A DNA stretch of 64,000 nucleotides from assembly GCA_965116165.1 (NCBI GenBank), contig OZ220484.1, forward strand, positions 1,550,001-1,614,000, in the 5' to 3' direction. Source of the DNA: Azophilus sp965116165 (GTDB lineage Bacteria; Pseudomonadota; Gammaproteobacteria; Pseudomonadales; Azotimanducaceae). The position numbers were made by a program, and so were the translations under genes. The notes under the pieces were generated by a model that was not told the origin of the DNA, did no database searches, and saw only the letters and a list, made by a program, of their open reading frames with translations. Below, piece by piece: positions 1 through 8,838 of the stretch; position 1 is the stretch's first letter, and each line of letters opens with the position of its first letter.

Positions 1-503
1 TGTGTCGGTACATCAGCGAGGCGCTTGCGGACGACAAAGACAACCCTGACCGCGCCGCATGCGATTTCACGTCGCTTCTTCCCCATCACAACCTGAAATT
101 CCTGCGGCCGGTGATGAGCGGCACCGTGATATTGGGCGGCGGAAAGCAGCCCGACGTAATAGCCGAGGCCAAGCTGTTCCATTAGCGCTGGAATGAACTG
201 ATCGGCGGGCAGGCATCCGAGCCGCCTGTACTCGGGCGGGACAATAACGTAGAATCCGCGCGCCGGATGCGCCACCAGCCCCTGTCGGGAGAGCCGGTGC
301 AGCGCGAGCATAACGGCGTCCTTGGTGCCGCCGAGAGCTTCCCGCGCTTCCTCCGGTGTGAAATGATACCGGCCGCACGCGGCAAGTCCATCAATGTATC
401 TCCTAGCGTCCGGCATAGCGAATCCGAATTCGAGTGCAAAACCTATCATATTTTGAAGTCTTTTGAGAACGATTTCGGAATCAAGCAAATCAGGGCGGCT
501 CAT
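1..503 (-). CDS. AbiEi-like type IV antitoxin (3' end outside window)
   Basis: Reading the minus strand from an ATG at 503 gives about 167 codons that stay open to the window edge. The protein has a short N-terminal helical region, then a winged-helix-like part (TPEEAREALGG, then VMLALHRLSRQGLV and HPARGFYVIVPPEYR), then GYYVGLLSAAQYHGAAHHRP and FQVVMGKKRR. This order is characteristic of AbiEi-family antitoxin/transcriptional regulators, in which a winged helix precedes the antitoxin domain. In the family the partner toxin AbiEii (a nucleotidyltransferase) normally lies directly downstream, which here would be to the left of position 1. A GGGAGGG stretch abuts the start codon, so the ribosome site is close; an upstream start is not excluded. 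The family call is from recognition of the motifs, and the partner gene is not visible. Confidence 0.75.
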   Translation of the reverse strand, partial: MSRPDLLDSEIVLKRLQNMIGFALEFGFAMPDARRYIDGLAACGRYHFTPEEAREALGGTKDAVMLALHRLSRQGLVAHPARGFYVIVPPEYRRLGCLPADQFIPALMEQLGLGYYVGLLSAAQYHGAAHHRPQEFQVVMGKKRREIACGAVRVVFVVRKRLADVPT

Positions 504-752
504 CCCTCCCGCCGCCTGTTCCAAACGAACTACGCCCGGTCCTCCTCCTCGGACGGGAAAACGCTTGGTTCAGCTCGGCACCGGCGGTAAAGGGCTCGGG
601 CCGTCGAGACGGACGCGGAGATAGTATTTCGGGTTGTCACCCGTCGTTAGGGTATCCCAATAGCGTCATTGATGCGGGCTGTACTGGCTCAGATACCTTT
701 CGGGAATCAAGCACGAAAACCGCGGGATGCGCTCCCATGATATGGTTCGCCA

Positions 753-2822
753 ATGAACAACCGCCTGAGCAACGAAACCAGCCCTTACCTGTTGCAGCAC
801 GCCGACAATCCGGTGCACTGGCAACCCTGGGACGAAACGGCACTCAAAGATGCGCGACAATCCGGCAAACCGATTTTGTTGTCCATCGGCTATTCCTCCT
901 GCCATTGGTGCCACGTCATGGCGCACGAATCGTTCGAGGACAGCGCCACCGCCGCCGTGATGAACGCCCACTTCGTGAACATCAAGGTCGATCGCGAGGA
1001 GCGGCCCGATCTGGACAAGGTGTACCAGACCGCGCACCAATTGCTGACCCGGCAGAACGGGGGCTGGCCGCTAACGATGTTCCTCGACCCCGAAACCCTG
1101 GTTCCGTTCTTCGGCGGAACCTACTTTCCCAAATCGCCCCGCTACCAGCTTCCCGGTTTCACCGACCTGCTGCACCGCGTCCACGATGTATTCGACAAGA
1201 GACGCAACGACCTTGAGAACCAGGGTCAAAGGCTCTTGGCGGCAATGCGCCAACTCGACCGACGGACGGATGGCAGCGATCGCCTCGATGATGCGGAATT
1301 GCTCGCCCAGGCGCGCGGCCAACTCGGGGATCAATACGACAGCCGGGACGGTGGATTCGGCTCGGCGCCCAAATTTCCAATGTCCGCCATGCTGGAGCGC
1401 CTGCTGCGCCATCAGGCCTATGAGAATGGCGAAACGGGAAAGCGCGCCAGGAAGCGTGGCCGCGACGCGCTCGATATGGTAATGACCACATTGACGAAAA
1501 TGGCGCGGGGGGGCATCTACGACCATCTCGGCGGCGGTTTCTTCCGCTACGCCACCGACCGCCAATGGATGATCCCGCACTTCGAGAAGATGCTCTACGA
1601 CAACGGCCAACTGTTGTCGCTGTACGCGGACGCGCTAACGCTCGGCCCGGATTCGTTGTTCGAAGGCGCCGTGCGCGAAACGGTCGATTGGCTGCTGCGC
1701 GAAATGCGGCACCCGCGCGGTGGATTTTTTGCGGCGCTCGATGCCGATTCCGAAGGCGAGGAGGGCCTTTTCTACCTGTGGCGGCGAGAACAAATAAAGC
1801 GCCTGCTGACGCCGGACGAATACCTTGTGGTGGCAACCCTCTACGGCATCGACAAGCCGGCGAATTTTGAGGGGAAGTGGAACTTTCACCGCCACGACGC
1901 CTGGCGCTCGGTGGTGCGGCGCCTCTCACTGCAACCGGATATGGCCGAACAACTGCTGGCGAGCGCCAAGCGCAAGTTGTTCGCCGAACGGGCAACCCGG
2001 GTGCGGCCGGGGCTGGACGACAAGGTGCTGACATCCTGGAATGCCCTGGCCATCAAGGGGCTGGCGAAGGCGTCCCTTGCGCTCGATGAACCCGTCTGGC
2101 TGCGGGCGGCGACCCAGGCCACCGATTTCATCCGGCAACACCTGTGCCGGGACGGTGTGCTCTACGCCACTTGGAAGAACGATGTCGCCAAGCATCCGGG
2201 CTATCTGGACGACTACGCCAACCTGCTCGATGCGCTTCTCGCGCTGCTTGGGGCCGAATGGCGCGATGCCGACGCCCGCTTCGCCACCTTGCTGGCCGAT
2301 GCGCTAATCGACAACTTTTACGATGGGGAGAACGGCGGTTTCTATTTCACCGCCCATGGGAGCGAGCCGCTTATCCACCGCCCAAAACCAACCTTGGACG
2401 ACGCCCAGCCACCCGGCAACGGCGTGGCCGCCCATGCCCTGGCCCGCCTCGGCGCACTCTTCGGCAACACCGCCTGGCTGGACGCCGCGGCCGGCACACT
2501 CAAGGCCGCCAAAACCATGATGGAGCACTATCCCGCGGGCCACTGCACCCTGCTAACCGCCCTGGAGGAGCAGCTTTATCCGGGTGAGCTCATCGTGCTG
2601 CGCGGTTCGCCCGGGGCGTTGCGGGAATGGCGGCGGGCATTGGAAGACGGTTACCAACCCTGGCGCCAGGTCTACGCCATTCCGAGCGATGCGGAGACGA
2701 TTCCGCCCTACCTGCCACCCCACACCGGCCCGGATCCGGCGGCCTTCATCTGTTCGGGGCTCAGTTGTTCGCTGCCGATCACCAGCATCGCGGCGTTACG
2801 CTCCCATTGCCGTGCCAGGTAA
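753..2822 (+). CDS. DUF255 thioredoxin-domain protein (YyaL/SSP411 family)
   Basis: The 689-residue protein begins with the family hallmark NETSPYLLQHADNPVHW, followed by a thioredoxin-like fold with a CHWC redox motif at residues 50-53 and DREERPD near residue 80. The remainder resembles an (alpha/alpha)6 toroid as in N-acylglucosamine epimerases, with GGIYDHLGGGF and HFEKMLYDN conserved. Length fits the family (about 650-700). It is cytosolic in bacteria and its biochemical role is not settled; sugar or redox metabolism has been suggested for the family. The gene is monocistronic and convergent with gcvPB, whose last 44 bases overlap its 3' end. Confidence 0.93.
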   Translation: MNNRLSNETSPYLLQHADNPVHWQPWDETALKDARQSGKPILLSIGYSSCHWCHVMAHESFEDSATAAVMNAHFVNIKVDREERPDLDKVYQTAHQLLTRQNGGWPLTMFLDPETLVPFFGGTYFPKSPRYQLPGFTDLLHRVHDVFDKRRNDLENQGQRLLAAMRQLDRRTDGSDRLDDAELLAQARGQLGDQYDSRDGGFGSAPKFPMSAMLERLLRHQAYENGETGKRARKRGRDALDMVMTTLTKMARGGIYDHLGGGFFRYATDRQWMIPHFEKMLYDNGQLLSLYADALTLGPDSLFEGAVRETVDWLLREMRHPRGGFFAALDADSEGEEGLFYLWRREQIKRLLTPDEYLVVATLYGIDKPANFEGKWNFHRHDAWRSVVRRLSLQPDMAEQLLASAKRKLFAERATRVRPGLDDKVLTSWNALAIKGLAKASLALDEPVWLRAATQATDFIRQHLCRDGVLYATWKNDVAKHPGYLDDYANLLDALLALLGAEWRDADARFATLLADALIDNFYDGENGGFYFTAHGSEPLIHRPKPTLDDAQPPGNGVAAHALARLGALFGNTAWLDAAAGTLKAAKTMMEHYPAGHCTLLTALEEQLYPGELIVLRGSPGALREWRRALEDGYQPWRQVYAIPSDAETIPPYLPPHTGPDPAAFICSGLSCSLPITSIAALRSHCRAR

Positions 2823-4434
2823 GGCGAAGCTCGCGGGCGGCCCTCACCTCGTCAAGCCGGCGAATCGGCAGGCTATGGGGGGCAGCGCGCAATAGGTCGG
2901 GGCTCTCCCCGGCTTCGCGGGCGATGGCCGTCATGGCATCGACAAAGCGGTCCAACTCGTCCTTGCTTTCCGTCTCCGTCGGCTCAATCAGGAAGCACTC
3001 GGGAATCAGCAGGGGGAAATAGGTGGTCGGCGCATGGACGCCGTGGTCAAGCAGCCGCTTGGCGAAATCCATGGCGGTGACGCCGCGGGGCCTGGTCTGG
3101 CGGGAAAGGGTCAGCGCGAACTCATGGGTCGCCCGGCGCCCCGGATAGGCAAGATCGAACCCCGCCGCGGCCAAACGGGCGGCCAGATAGTTGGCGTTCA
3201 AGGTCGAGAAATTTCCGACCCGGCGCAAGCCCTCCCGGCCAAGCAGCAACGTATAGGCCAGCGCGCGCAAGAGGATGCCGGCATTGCCCGCAAAGGCCGA
3301 CAGGCGCCCGATGGTGGCGGGCACATCGCGCCGGCTCAGCCAACGATAGCGGTCGCCATCCCTGCCGACCATGGGCACGGGCAGATACGGCACCAGACGC
3401 TCGCCCGCGCCGACCGGCCCGGCACCGGGTCCGCCGCTGCCGTGCGGCGTGGCAAAAGTTTTATGCAGATTCAGATGGAGCACATCGAAACCCATATCCC
3501 CGGGCTTGGTTTTGCCCAGGATCGCGTTCAGATTGGCGCCATCGTAGTAGAGCAAACCACCCGCATCGTGGACGATGTCGGCAATCTCCCCAATGCGCCG
3601 CTCGAACAGGCCGCAGGTGGAGGGATTGGTCATCATCAACCCGGCGGTTTGCGGGCCCACGGCCGTCCTCAGGGCCTCCAAATCCAGATCCCCGGATCGG
3701 TTGAGCCCCACTTCCCGCACGCGATAGCCGCACATGACGGCGGTGGCCGGATTGGTGCCGTGGGCGGCGTCGGGCACCAGAATCTCACGGCGTTCCGTAT
3801 CGCCCCGGGCATCGTGATAGGCGCGGATCATCGCGACCCCGGCAAACTCCCCCTGGGCTCCGGCCATGGGCGTAAGCGACATGCCCCGCATCCCGGTAAT
3901 GTCTTTCAGCATCTCCTGCAGTTCGTACAGACAACCTAGAAGCCCCTGGCTTGCCGATTCCGGCGTTAGCGGATGGCGGTTTTGAAAGCCCGGCAGACTG
4001 GCCGCGCGGTGCGCGCCGCGGGGGTTGTATTTCATCGTGCAGGAGCCCAGCGGATAGAAGTGGGTGTCGATGGAAAAATTCCGGGAGGAAAGATTGGTGT
4101 AATGGCGCACCACCTGAAGTTCCGACACCGCGGGCAGGCGCGGCGGCACGGTGCGCAACACCCCCCCGGGCAAGCCGGCCAGACCGTCGGAGATGACCAA
4201 ACCATCCGGTGTCGCAGCGCGCTCAACGGGCAATCCAGCCGAGCATTCCGGGGCTGCGGCGGGCTCGCCCGGCCCGTGCTCCGGGATGCCCCTCGGCGCC
4301 ACCGACCGCAATGCGGGTGGATTGTTCGACCGTCCGCCCTCCCTGTCCGACGATGTTCTCGACGCGACCCGGGGGTCGGGATAATGTGCCCGTGCTCCCC
4401 TGCCGGTCCGACCGATGTCAAAAATTGTCTTCAC
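2779..4434 (-). CDS. gcvPB: Glycine dehydrogenase (decarboxylating) subunit 2
   Basis: This is the PLP-binding half of the two-subunit P-protein of the glycine cleavage system, which decarboxylates glycine and passes the aminomethyl group to GcvH lipoate. The motif FSIDTHFYPLGSCTMKYNPR and the PLP-lysine segment LHLNLHKTFATPHGSGGPG (Lys about residue 325) are intact. The protein is 551 residues, longer than the usual 480-500, because residues about 17-88 hold a Pro/Arg/Ser-rich stretch where relatives have a short linker before PPRLP.VSE. It is the last gene of the minus-strand pepP-ubiH-gcvT-gcvH-gcvPA-gcvPB run and starts 12 bases after gcvPA stops. Its 3' end overlaps the DUF255 gene. Confidence 0.95.
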   Translation of the reverse strand: MKTIFDIGRTGRGARAHYPDPRVASRTSSDREGGRSNNPPALRSVAPRGIPEHGPGEPAAAPECSAGLPVERAATPDGLVISDGLAGLPGGVLRTVPPRLPAVSELQVVRHYTNLSSRNFSIDTHFYPLGSCTMKYNPRGAHRAASLPGFQNRHPLTPESASQGLLGCLYELQEMLKDITGMRGMSLTPMAGAQGEFAGVAMIRAYHDARGDTERREILVPDAAHGTNPATAVMCGYRVREVGLNRSGDLDLEALRTAVGPQTAGLMMTNPSTCGLFERRIGEIADIVHDAGGLLYYDGANLNAILGKTKPGDMGFDVLHLNLHKTFATPHGSGGPGAGPVGAGERLVPYLPVPMVGRDGDRYRWLSRRDVPATIGRLSAFAGNAGILLRALAYTLLLGREGLRRVGNFSTLNANYLAARLAAAGFDLAYPGRRATHEFALTLSRQTRPRGVTAMDFAKRLLDHGVHAPTTYFPLLIPECFLIEPTETESKDELDRFVDAMTAIAREAGESPDLLRAAPHSLPIRRLDEVRAARELRLTWHGNGSVTPRCW

Positions 4435-4446
4435 GCATCCCGTCCA

Positions 4447-5937
4447 TCAAGCATCGGTACCCGCACCGCCTTCCCGCAATACCTCCCGCAAGGCACGGGC
4501 ATAGGTTTCGATGTCCTCGTCGGTTCTTTTTTCCGTGGCGCAAACCAGCAGCGTGTTGGCCATCTCGGGGAAATAATCGCCGAGCGCCACACCACCGAGC
4601 AGGCCCCGCTCCAGGAGCGCGTTCAAAACGGGGGCGGCGGGCCTGGGAAGCCGCAGTGCGCACTCGTGGAAGAATGGCGCGTCGAAACGCCTGTCAACCC
4701 CCTCAATCCGGGTCAAGCGCTCGACCAGCTTCCGGGTGTTGCGCCGACAGGCGAGGGCAACAGCGGCGAGCCCCTCCGCGCCCAACAGCGCCATGTGGAT
4801 GGTGGCCGCGGTGACCAACAGACCCTGGTTGGTGCAGATGTTGGATGTGGCCTTGCCCCGCCGGATGTGCTGCTCGCGCGCCTGCAGGGTCAGTGTATAC
4901 CCCGGCTTGCCGTCGAGATCCTCGGTACGCCCGACAAGGCGCCCGGGCATTTGACGAATAATCCCCCGGCGACAGCACAGGAAGCCGAAAGACGGGCCGC
5001 CGGAGGCCATGGGAACACCGAGGGGTTGGCCGTCGCCGCACACGATGTCGGCACCGACCGTGTCTTTTGCATCCACCGACTTCGCCGCGCCCTTGCCGAC
5101 CTGGGCGCGTTGCGCACCACGAGCACCCGCAACCGCGTCGGAAACGCTCTGCCCGGTCGCCGCGCCCGCGGCCGGCGCCCCGCCCCAATGCCCGGGCGGC
5201 TTCAACACCGCGAGCGTCATCGGATTGACCAGCGCGATAACCAATGCCCCCCGGGCATGCGCCCAGTCGGTAATTCCATCCACCGGTTCCAGAAAACCGA
5301 AAAAATTTGGTTGTTGCACAACCACGGCAGCCGGGGCCTCGTGGTCCGGCAACCCCGCCAAATCCATGGTGCCGTTGCGCAGGGGCGGGGTTTCGAGCCG
5401 CACACCCTGGTTGCCAACAATATTGGCGACCACCTCCCGGTAATGTGGATGGATCGATTCGGCAAGCAGCACCGCTCCGCCCCTGGCCCGCCGATTGGCC
5501 CGCATCGCCATCAGCACCGCTTCGCCAAGCCCCGAGGCGCCGTCGTAGACGCTGGCATTGGACACATCCATAGCCGTCAACTCGCTCATCATCGACTGGT
5601 ATTCAAAGATGACCTGCAGGGTGCCCTGGCTGGCCTCCGCCTGATAGGGGGTGTAGGCGGTCATGAACTCTCCGCGGGTAGCCAGATCCCAAACGGCGGC
5701 GGGAATGTGATGGTCATAGCTGCCGGCGCCCGCAAAACAGAGTACGCCGTCGTCGAGGCCGGCGCGTTCACCCATCCAGCGCAGCATAGTCATCTCGCCC
5801 ATCCCCGCCGGTACGCGATCAAGGGCGCCGGAACGAATGGACGCCGGGATTTCGTCGAACAGCGCTTCCATATCCGCAACGCCAATCTCATTGAGCATGG
5901 CGCCCACTTCTTCCGGGGTATGGGGTATAAAGGGCAT
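4447..5937 (-). CDS. gcvPA: Glycine dehydrogenase (decarboxylating) subunit 1
   Basis: This is the second half of the split P-protein, forming an alpha2beta2 complex with GcvPB. The start at MPFIPHTPEE is chosen because family members begin this way; the open frame extends upstream into gcvH. Conserved blocks include CFAGAGSYDHHIPAAV, FMTAYTPYQAEASQGTLQ, QQPNFFGFLE and GADIVCGDGQPLGVP. The protein is 496 residues against the usual ~450. The excess is an Ala/Gly-rich insertion at about residues 253-294, between LKPPGHWG and GADIVCGDG, which are normally almost contiguous. Reading frame, spacing to gcvH (28 bases) and downstream blocks are all intact, so the gene looks functional. Confidence 0.94.
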   Translation of the reverse strand: MPFIPHTPEEVGAMLNEIGVADMEALFDEIPASIRSGALDRVPAGMGEMTMLRWMGERAGLDDGVLCFAGAGSYDHHIPAAVWDLATRGEFMTAYTPYQAEASQGTLQVIFEYQSMMSELTAMDVSNASVYDGASGLGEAVLMAMRANRRARGGAVLLAESIHPHYREVVANIVGNQGVRLETPPLRNGTMDLAGLPDHEAPAAVVVQQPNFFGFLEPVDGITDWAHARGALVIALVNPMTLAVLKPPGHWGGAPAAGAATGQSVSDAVAGARGAQRAQVGKGAAKSVDAKDTVGADIVCGDGQPLGVPMASGGPSFGFLCCRRGIIRQMPGRLVGRTEDLDGKPGYTLTLQAREQHIRRGKATSNICTNQGLLVTAATIHMALLGAEGLAAVALACRRNTRKLVERLTRIEGVDRRFDAPFFHECALRLPRPAAPVLNALLERGLLGGVALGDYFPEMANTLLVCATEKRTDEDIETYARALREVLREGGAGTDA

Positions 5938-5965
5938 GGTGGGGCTCGGGGGGAGGCTCGCTACT

Positions 5966-6358
5966 TCAATCGTGATTCGCCGAGGTCGCTTCCTCGTAGG
6001 CTTCCGAATCGAGCAAATCCTCCAACTCCGCCACATTGTCGGGCCGGATCCTGAAGAACCAACCATCGCCGTACGGATCCTGGTTGACCCGCTCCGGCGC
6101 CTCCTCCAGATCCTCGTTTATTTCGAGAACGGCACCGCTCACCGGCGCGTAGATGTCGGAGGCCGCCTTAACCGACTCGACCACCCCGATCTCAACCCCC
6201 GCCGCGACCTGCTGGCCGGACTCCGGCAATTCCACATAAACCACATCGCCAAGGGCATCCTGGGCGTAATCGGTGATGCCAACAGTGACGATGCCATTCT
6301 CCACCCGGGCCCATTCATGTGTCTCGGCATATTTTAGTTCCGTCGGTGTTTCGATCAT
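5966..6358 (-). CDS. gcvH: Glycine cleavage system H protein
   Basis: The 130-residue lipoyl carrier shuttles the aminomethyl group between P- and T-proteins. The lipoylated lysine lies at about residue 64 in GVVESVKAASDIYAPVSG, and the usual GDVVYVELPE and WFFRIRPDN segments are present. The ATG at 6358 (MIETPTELKYAETHEW) is preferred because it follows a GAGGA ribosome site; a TTG 15 bases upstream would add five residues. It sits between gcvT and gcvPA with short gaps, as expected of one transcript. Confidence 0.96.
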   Translation of the reverse strand: MIETPTELKYAETHEWARVENGIVTVGITDYAQDALGDVVYVELPESGQQVAAGVEIGVVESVKAASDIYAPVSGAVLEINEDLEEAPERVNQDPYGDGWFFRIRPDNVAELEDLLDSEAYEEATSANHD

Positions 6359-6376
6359 GGCGTCCTCGTTCAATAC

Positions 6377-7645
6377 TCATACAGCCCGACCACGTCCGAC
6401 AAAGGGCGGACGGACAATCCGCGCCGGACAGGGTTTGCCCCTAATCAGTACATCGGCGGTTTTCGACGCCGACACCGGCAGACGCGCCAAGGCGATACTG
6501 TAACCCAAGGTGGGAGAAAATAGGCCGCTCGTGACCATGCCCTCGCCCGCTTCGCATCGCACCCTTTGGCCGCCGCGCATGACGCCCCTAACCGTAAGCG
6601 TCAGGCCGGTGAGCTTGCTGGCAACGCCACGGGCGCGTTCCGTCGCCAAGGCCGAGCGGCCGACAAAATTCCGCTCCGCCGGGGCCCAATGCACTGTCCA
6701 TCCCAAATTGGAAACCAGGGGGCTGGTGGTTTCGTCCATGTCTTGACCGTAGAGGTTCAGGCCCGCCTCCAGCCGCAACGTATCCCGTGCCGCCAGTCCC
6801 GCCGGTCGCGCACCCTCGGCCAGCAATCGTTGCCATAGGGCGGGCGCCTCGTCGTTCGGCAACAGGATCTCAACACCGTCCTCGCCGGTGTAGCCGGTTC
6901 GGGCGATCATCCAGCCACCGGCAAGCAAGGCGTTGAACCGCGCCAGCGACGCGGCGGCCGGCAAATCGCCGGCGCGGATGAAGGTATCAAGCGCCCCGGG
7001 GCCCTGGACCGCCAATATCGCCAGATCTCTTTCGGCAATGCGCACCCCCGCAAGACGCCGGCTTTCCCCACGAGGATGATCGACCCGGCGGTCCCCGCTC
7101 CGGCCGTCGTTTCCCGTCTCAACATCGACCCGCCGACGAGCTCCGGACCTGTTCTCAACAGGGTCGCCGGCCCGAGGCGCATCAACATCGACCCGCTGGC
7201 TGGCTCCGGATTCGTTCTCAACAGGGCGGCCGACCTGAGATGCCACGCGGTTGGCATTGCCGGTTTGGTGCCCGCGCAACCAGTCGAGCACCCTGCCGCG
7301 GGTCGCGGCATTGACCACCAAGCGATAGCGTCCCGGCAAGCGATAGACGATGAGATCGTCGAGGATTCCGCCCGCCTCGTTCAACAGGGTCGTGTACAGC
7401 GCCCGCCCCTCTCCGAGGCGAGCCACATCTCCGGCAAGCAACCGCCGCAGAAAAGCCTTTGCGCCATCGCCGGCGATGTCGATGACGGTCATATGAGACA
7501 CATCGAACAGGCCCGCGCCCCTGCGCACCGCCTGATGCTCCGCGATCTGGGAACCGTAATGCAGCGGCATGTCCCAACCCGCGAAGTCGAGCATCCGGGC
7601 ACCGGCCGCGATGTGTTCGTGATAGAGAGCGGTGTTTTTACCCAT
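6377..7645 (-). CDS. gcvT: Glycine cleavage system T protein (aminomethyltransferase)
   Basis: GcvT transfers the methylene group from aminomethyl-GcvH to tetrahydrofolate, releasing ammonia. The N-terminal MLDFAGWDMPLHYGSQIAEH, FDVSHM, the RTGYTGEDGVEI segment and the C-terminal LGYSIALARLP are typical. The protein is 422 residues instead of about 360. The excess is at about residues 135-198, between DWLRGHQTG and AERDLAILAVQGPGA. It is an Arg/Asp/Glu-rich segment containing two 21-residue repeats (PVENESGASQRVDVD, then PVENRSGARRRVDVE). The start ATG overlaps the stop of the upstream ubiH-like gene by one base, indicating translational coupling. Confidence 0.94.
   Translation of the reverse strand: MGKNTALYHEHIAAGARMLDFAGWDMPLHYGSQIAEHQAVRRGAGLFDVSHMTVIDIAGDGAKAFLRRLLAGDVARLGEGRALYTTLLNEAGGILDDLIVYRLPGRYRLVVNAATRGRVLDWLRGHQTGNANRVASQVGRPVENESGASQRVDVDAPRAGDPVENRSGARRRVDVETGNDGRSGDRRVDHPRGESRRLAGVRIAERDLAILAVQGPGALDTFIRAGDLPAAASLARFNALLAGGWMIARTGYTGEDGVEILLPNDEAPALWQRLLAEGARPAGLAARDTLRLEAGLNLYGQDMDETTSPLVSNLGWTVHWAPAERNFVGRSALATERARGVASKLTGLTLTVRGVMRGGQRVRCEAGEGMVTSGLFSPTLGYSIALARLPVSASKTADVLIRGKPCPARIVRPPFVGRGRAV
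7120..7245. repeat. 63-bp tandem repeat inside gcvT
   Basis: Two copies of a 63-bp unit (7120-7182 and 7183-7245) share CAACATCGACCCGC, GCTCCGGA and GTTCTCAACAGGG at the same spacing. A third, degenerate piece lies at about 7079-7119 (CGACCCGGCGG, GCTCCGG). As 63 is divisible by three, the repeat adds 21 codons per copy without breaking the frame. Confidence 0.85.
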
Positions 7646-8838
7646 CAGCGAAGATCACGAGCGATGGGGCCATCGCCCAGGGCTTCCCGGATGAGTTGCC
7701 GTTTTATGGACTCGGCCGAATCGACGAACCGCACACCCAGATTCCGAAGCCAATGCGGAAGGGGTTGCCGCAATCCATAAAACGCCCTCAGGCCCGCCAG
7801 GAACCGCATCATGGCGATACCCCGCGCCCTGCGCCGCCGCGCGAACTCGCGCCACCGACCGTCGGTGCCGGGATCCTTTCCCGCCGCGCCGCGCAGTACC
7901 CTCGTCAACCCGGCGACATCCTCGAAGCCGAGGTTTACGCCAAGACCGGCCAGCGGATGGACAACGCGGGCCGCATCGCCAATGATCAGCACTCGGGGAT
8001 GGGGATTCATGCTCTCCGCAATCGCCTGCGATACCGGAAACGTCAAGCGTCGATCCACTGCCAGGATATCGCCAAAACAGTTTTCCGAGGCATCGGCCAG
8101 GGCCGCGCGGAACCCGCGGTCGTCAAGTTGTTGACGCCGCTCCGCCAGCGCCGCCGACTGCGACCAGACCACCGATACCGTCCGCGGATCCCTACCCGGC
8201 AGCAAGGCGAGCGGACCGTCGAGCAGGAAGCGCTGGCAGGCCATAGCCCCGTGGGGGCGCTCGGTTCGCGCAATGGTTGCCAAGGCCGTTTGATCGGTTG
8301 GCAATTCCCGAACACCGACACCGAGTTGCCCGCGCACCGCCGAGCGCGCGCCGTCCGCCGCCACGACCAGGCGCGCCCGCAGCCGCTCGCCGCCCATTTC
8401 CACCGTCACCGCCTCCGCCTCCGGCGCAAGAAGACACGGGGACTCATCAATGTAACAGGCTACGTTGGGGTGCGACTCAAGCCGCCGCCAGAGCGCCACC
8501 GTCACACAACCGGCCTCAAGAATCCAGCCGAGTTCCGCACGCCCAACCGCCTCCGCCTCGAACCGGAGTTCCGACGCGCCCCGCTCCTCCCAAATGCGCA
8601 TTGAGCGGTAGGGCACGGGCACCAAATCGCACCAGACCGCCGCAGCTTCGAGCTGTGCCCGGGACGCCGGCGAGAGCGCCAAGGTGCGCAAGTCCATGCC
8701 CAATGCGCCGCGACCAAGCCGCGGACGGCGACGTTCGACCAGGGCGACACCAAATCCGAGGTCCGCGGCCGCGAGCGCCGCCGTCGCGCCGACCAGCCCG
8801 GCACCCACGACCACCACATCCACCGATTCAGTCCGCAT
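7645..8838 (-). CDS. UbiH/UbiI/VisC-family FAD monooxygenase
   Basis: A flavin-dependent aromatic-ring hydroxylase of the ubiquinone-biosynthesis family, 397 residues from the ATG at 8838. It has the FAD-binding VVVVGAGLVGATAALAAADLG at the N-terminus, the LVVAADGARSAVRGQLG motif in mid-protein and RVLIIGDAARVVHPLAGLGVN, the second FAD motif. In many gammaproteobacteria two paralogues (ubiH and ubiI) lie between pepP and gcvT; here only one is present, so which ring position it hydroxylates cannot be decided. Its start overlaps the pepP stop by 11 bases. Confidence 0.9.
   Translation of the reverse strand: MRTESVDVVVVGAGLVGATAALAAADLGFGVALVERRRPRLGRGALGMDLRTLALSPASRAQLEAAAVWCDLVPVPYRSMRIWEERGASELRFEAEAVGRAELGWILEAGCVTVALWRRLESHPNVACYIDESPCLLAPEAEAVTVEMGGERLRARLVVAADGARSAVRGQLGVGVRELPTDQTALATIARTERPHGAMACQRFLLDGPLALLPGRDPRTVSVVWSQSAALAERRQQLDDRGFRAALADASENCFGDILAVDRRLTFPVSQAIAESMNPHPRVLIIGDAARVVHPLAGLGVNLGFEDVAGLTRVLRGAAGKDPGTDGRWREFARRRRARGIAMMRFLAGLRAFYGLRQPLPHWLRNLGVRFVDSAESIKRQLIREALGDGPIARDLR

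Noticed and set aside
3973..6054. 693-codon open frame on the plus strand opposite gcvPA/gcvPB
   Set aside because: It is antisense to two well-supported genes and its protein has no recognisable motif; high-GC codon use leaves long frames open on the other strand.
5938..7660. Glycine riboswitch for the gcv operon
   Set aside because: The gcv genes follow pepP and ubiH with overlaps or gaps under 30 bases; no leader of riboswitch length is present.
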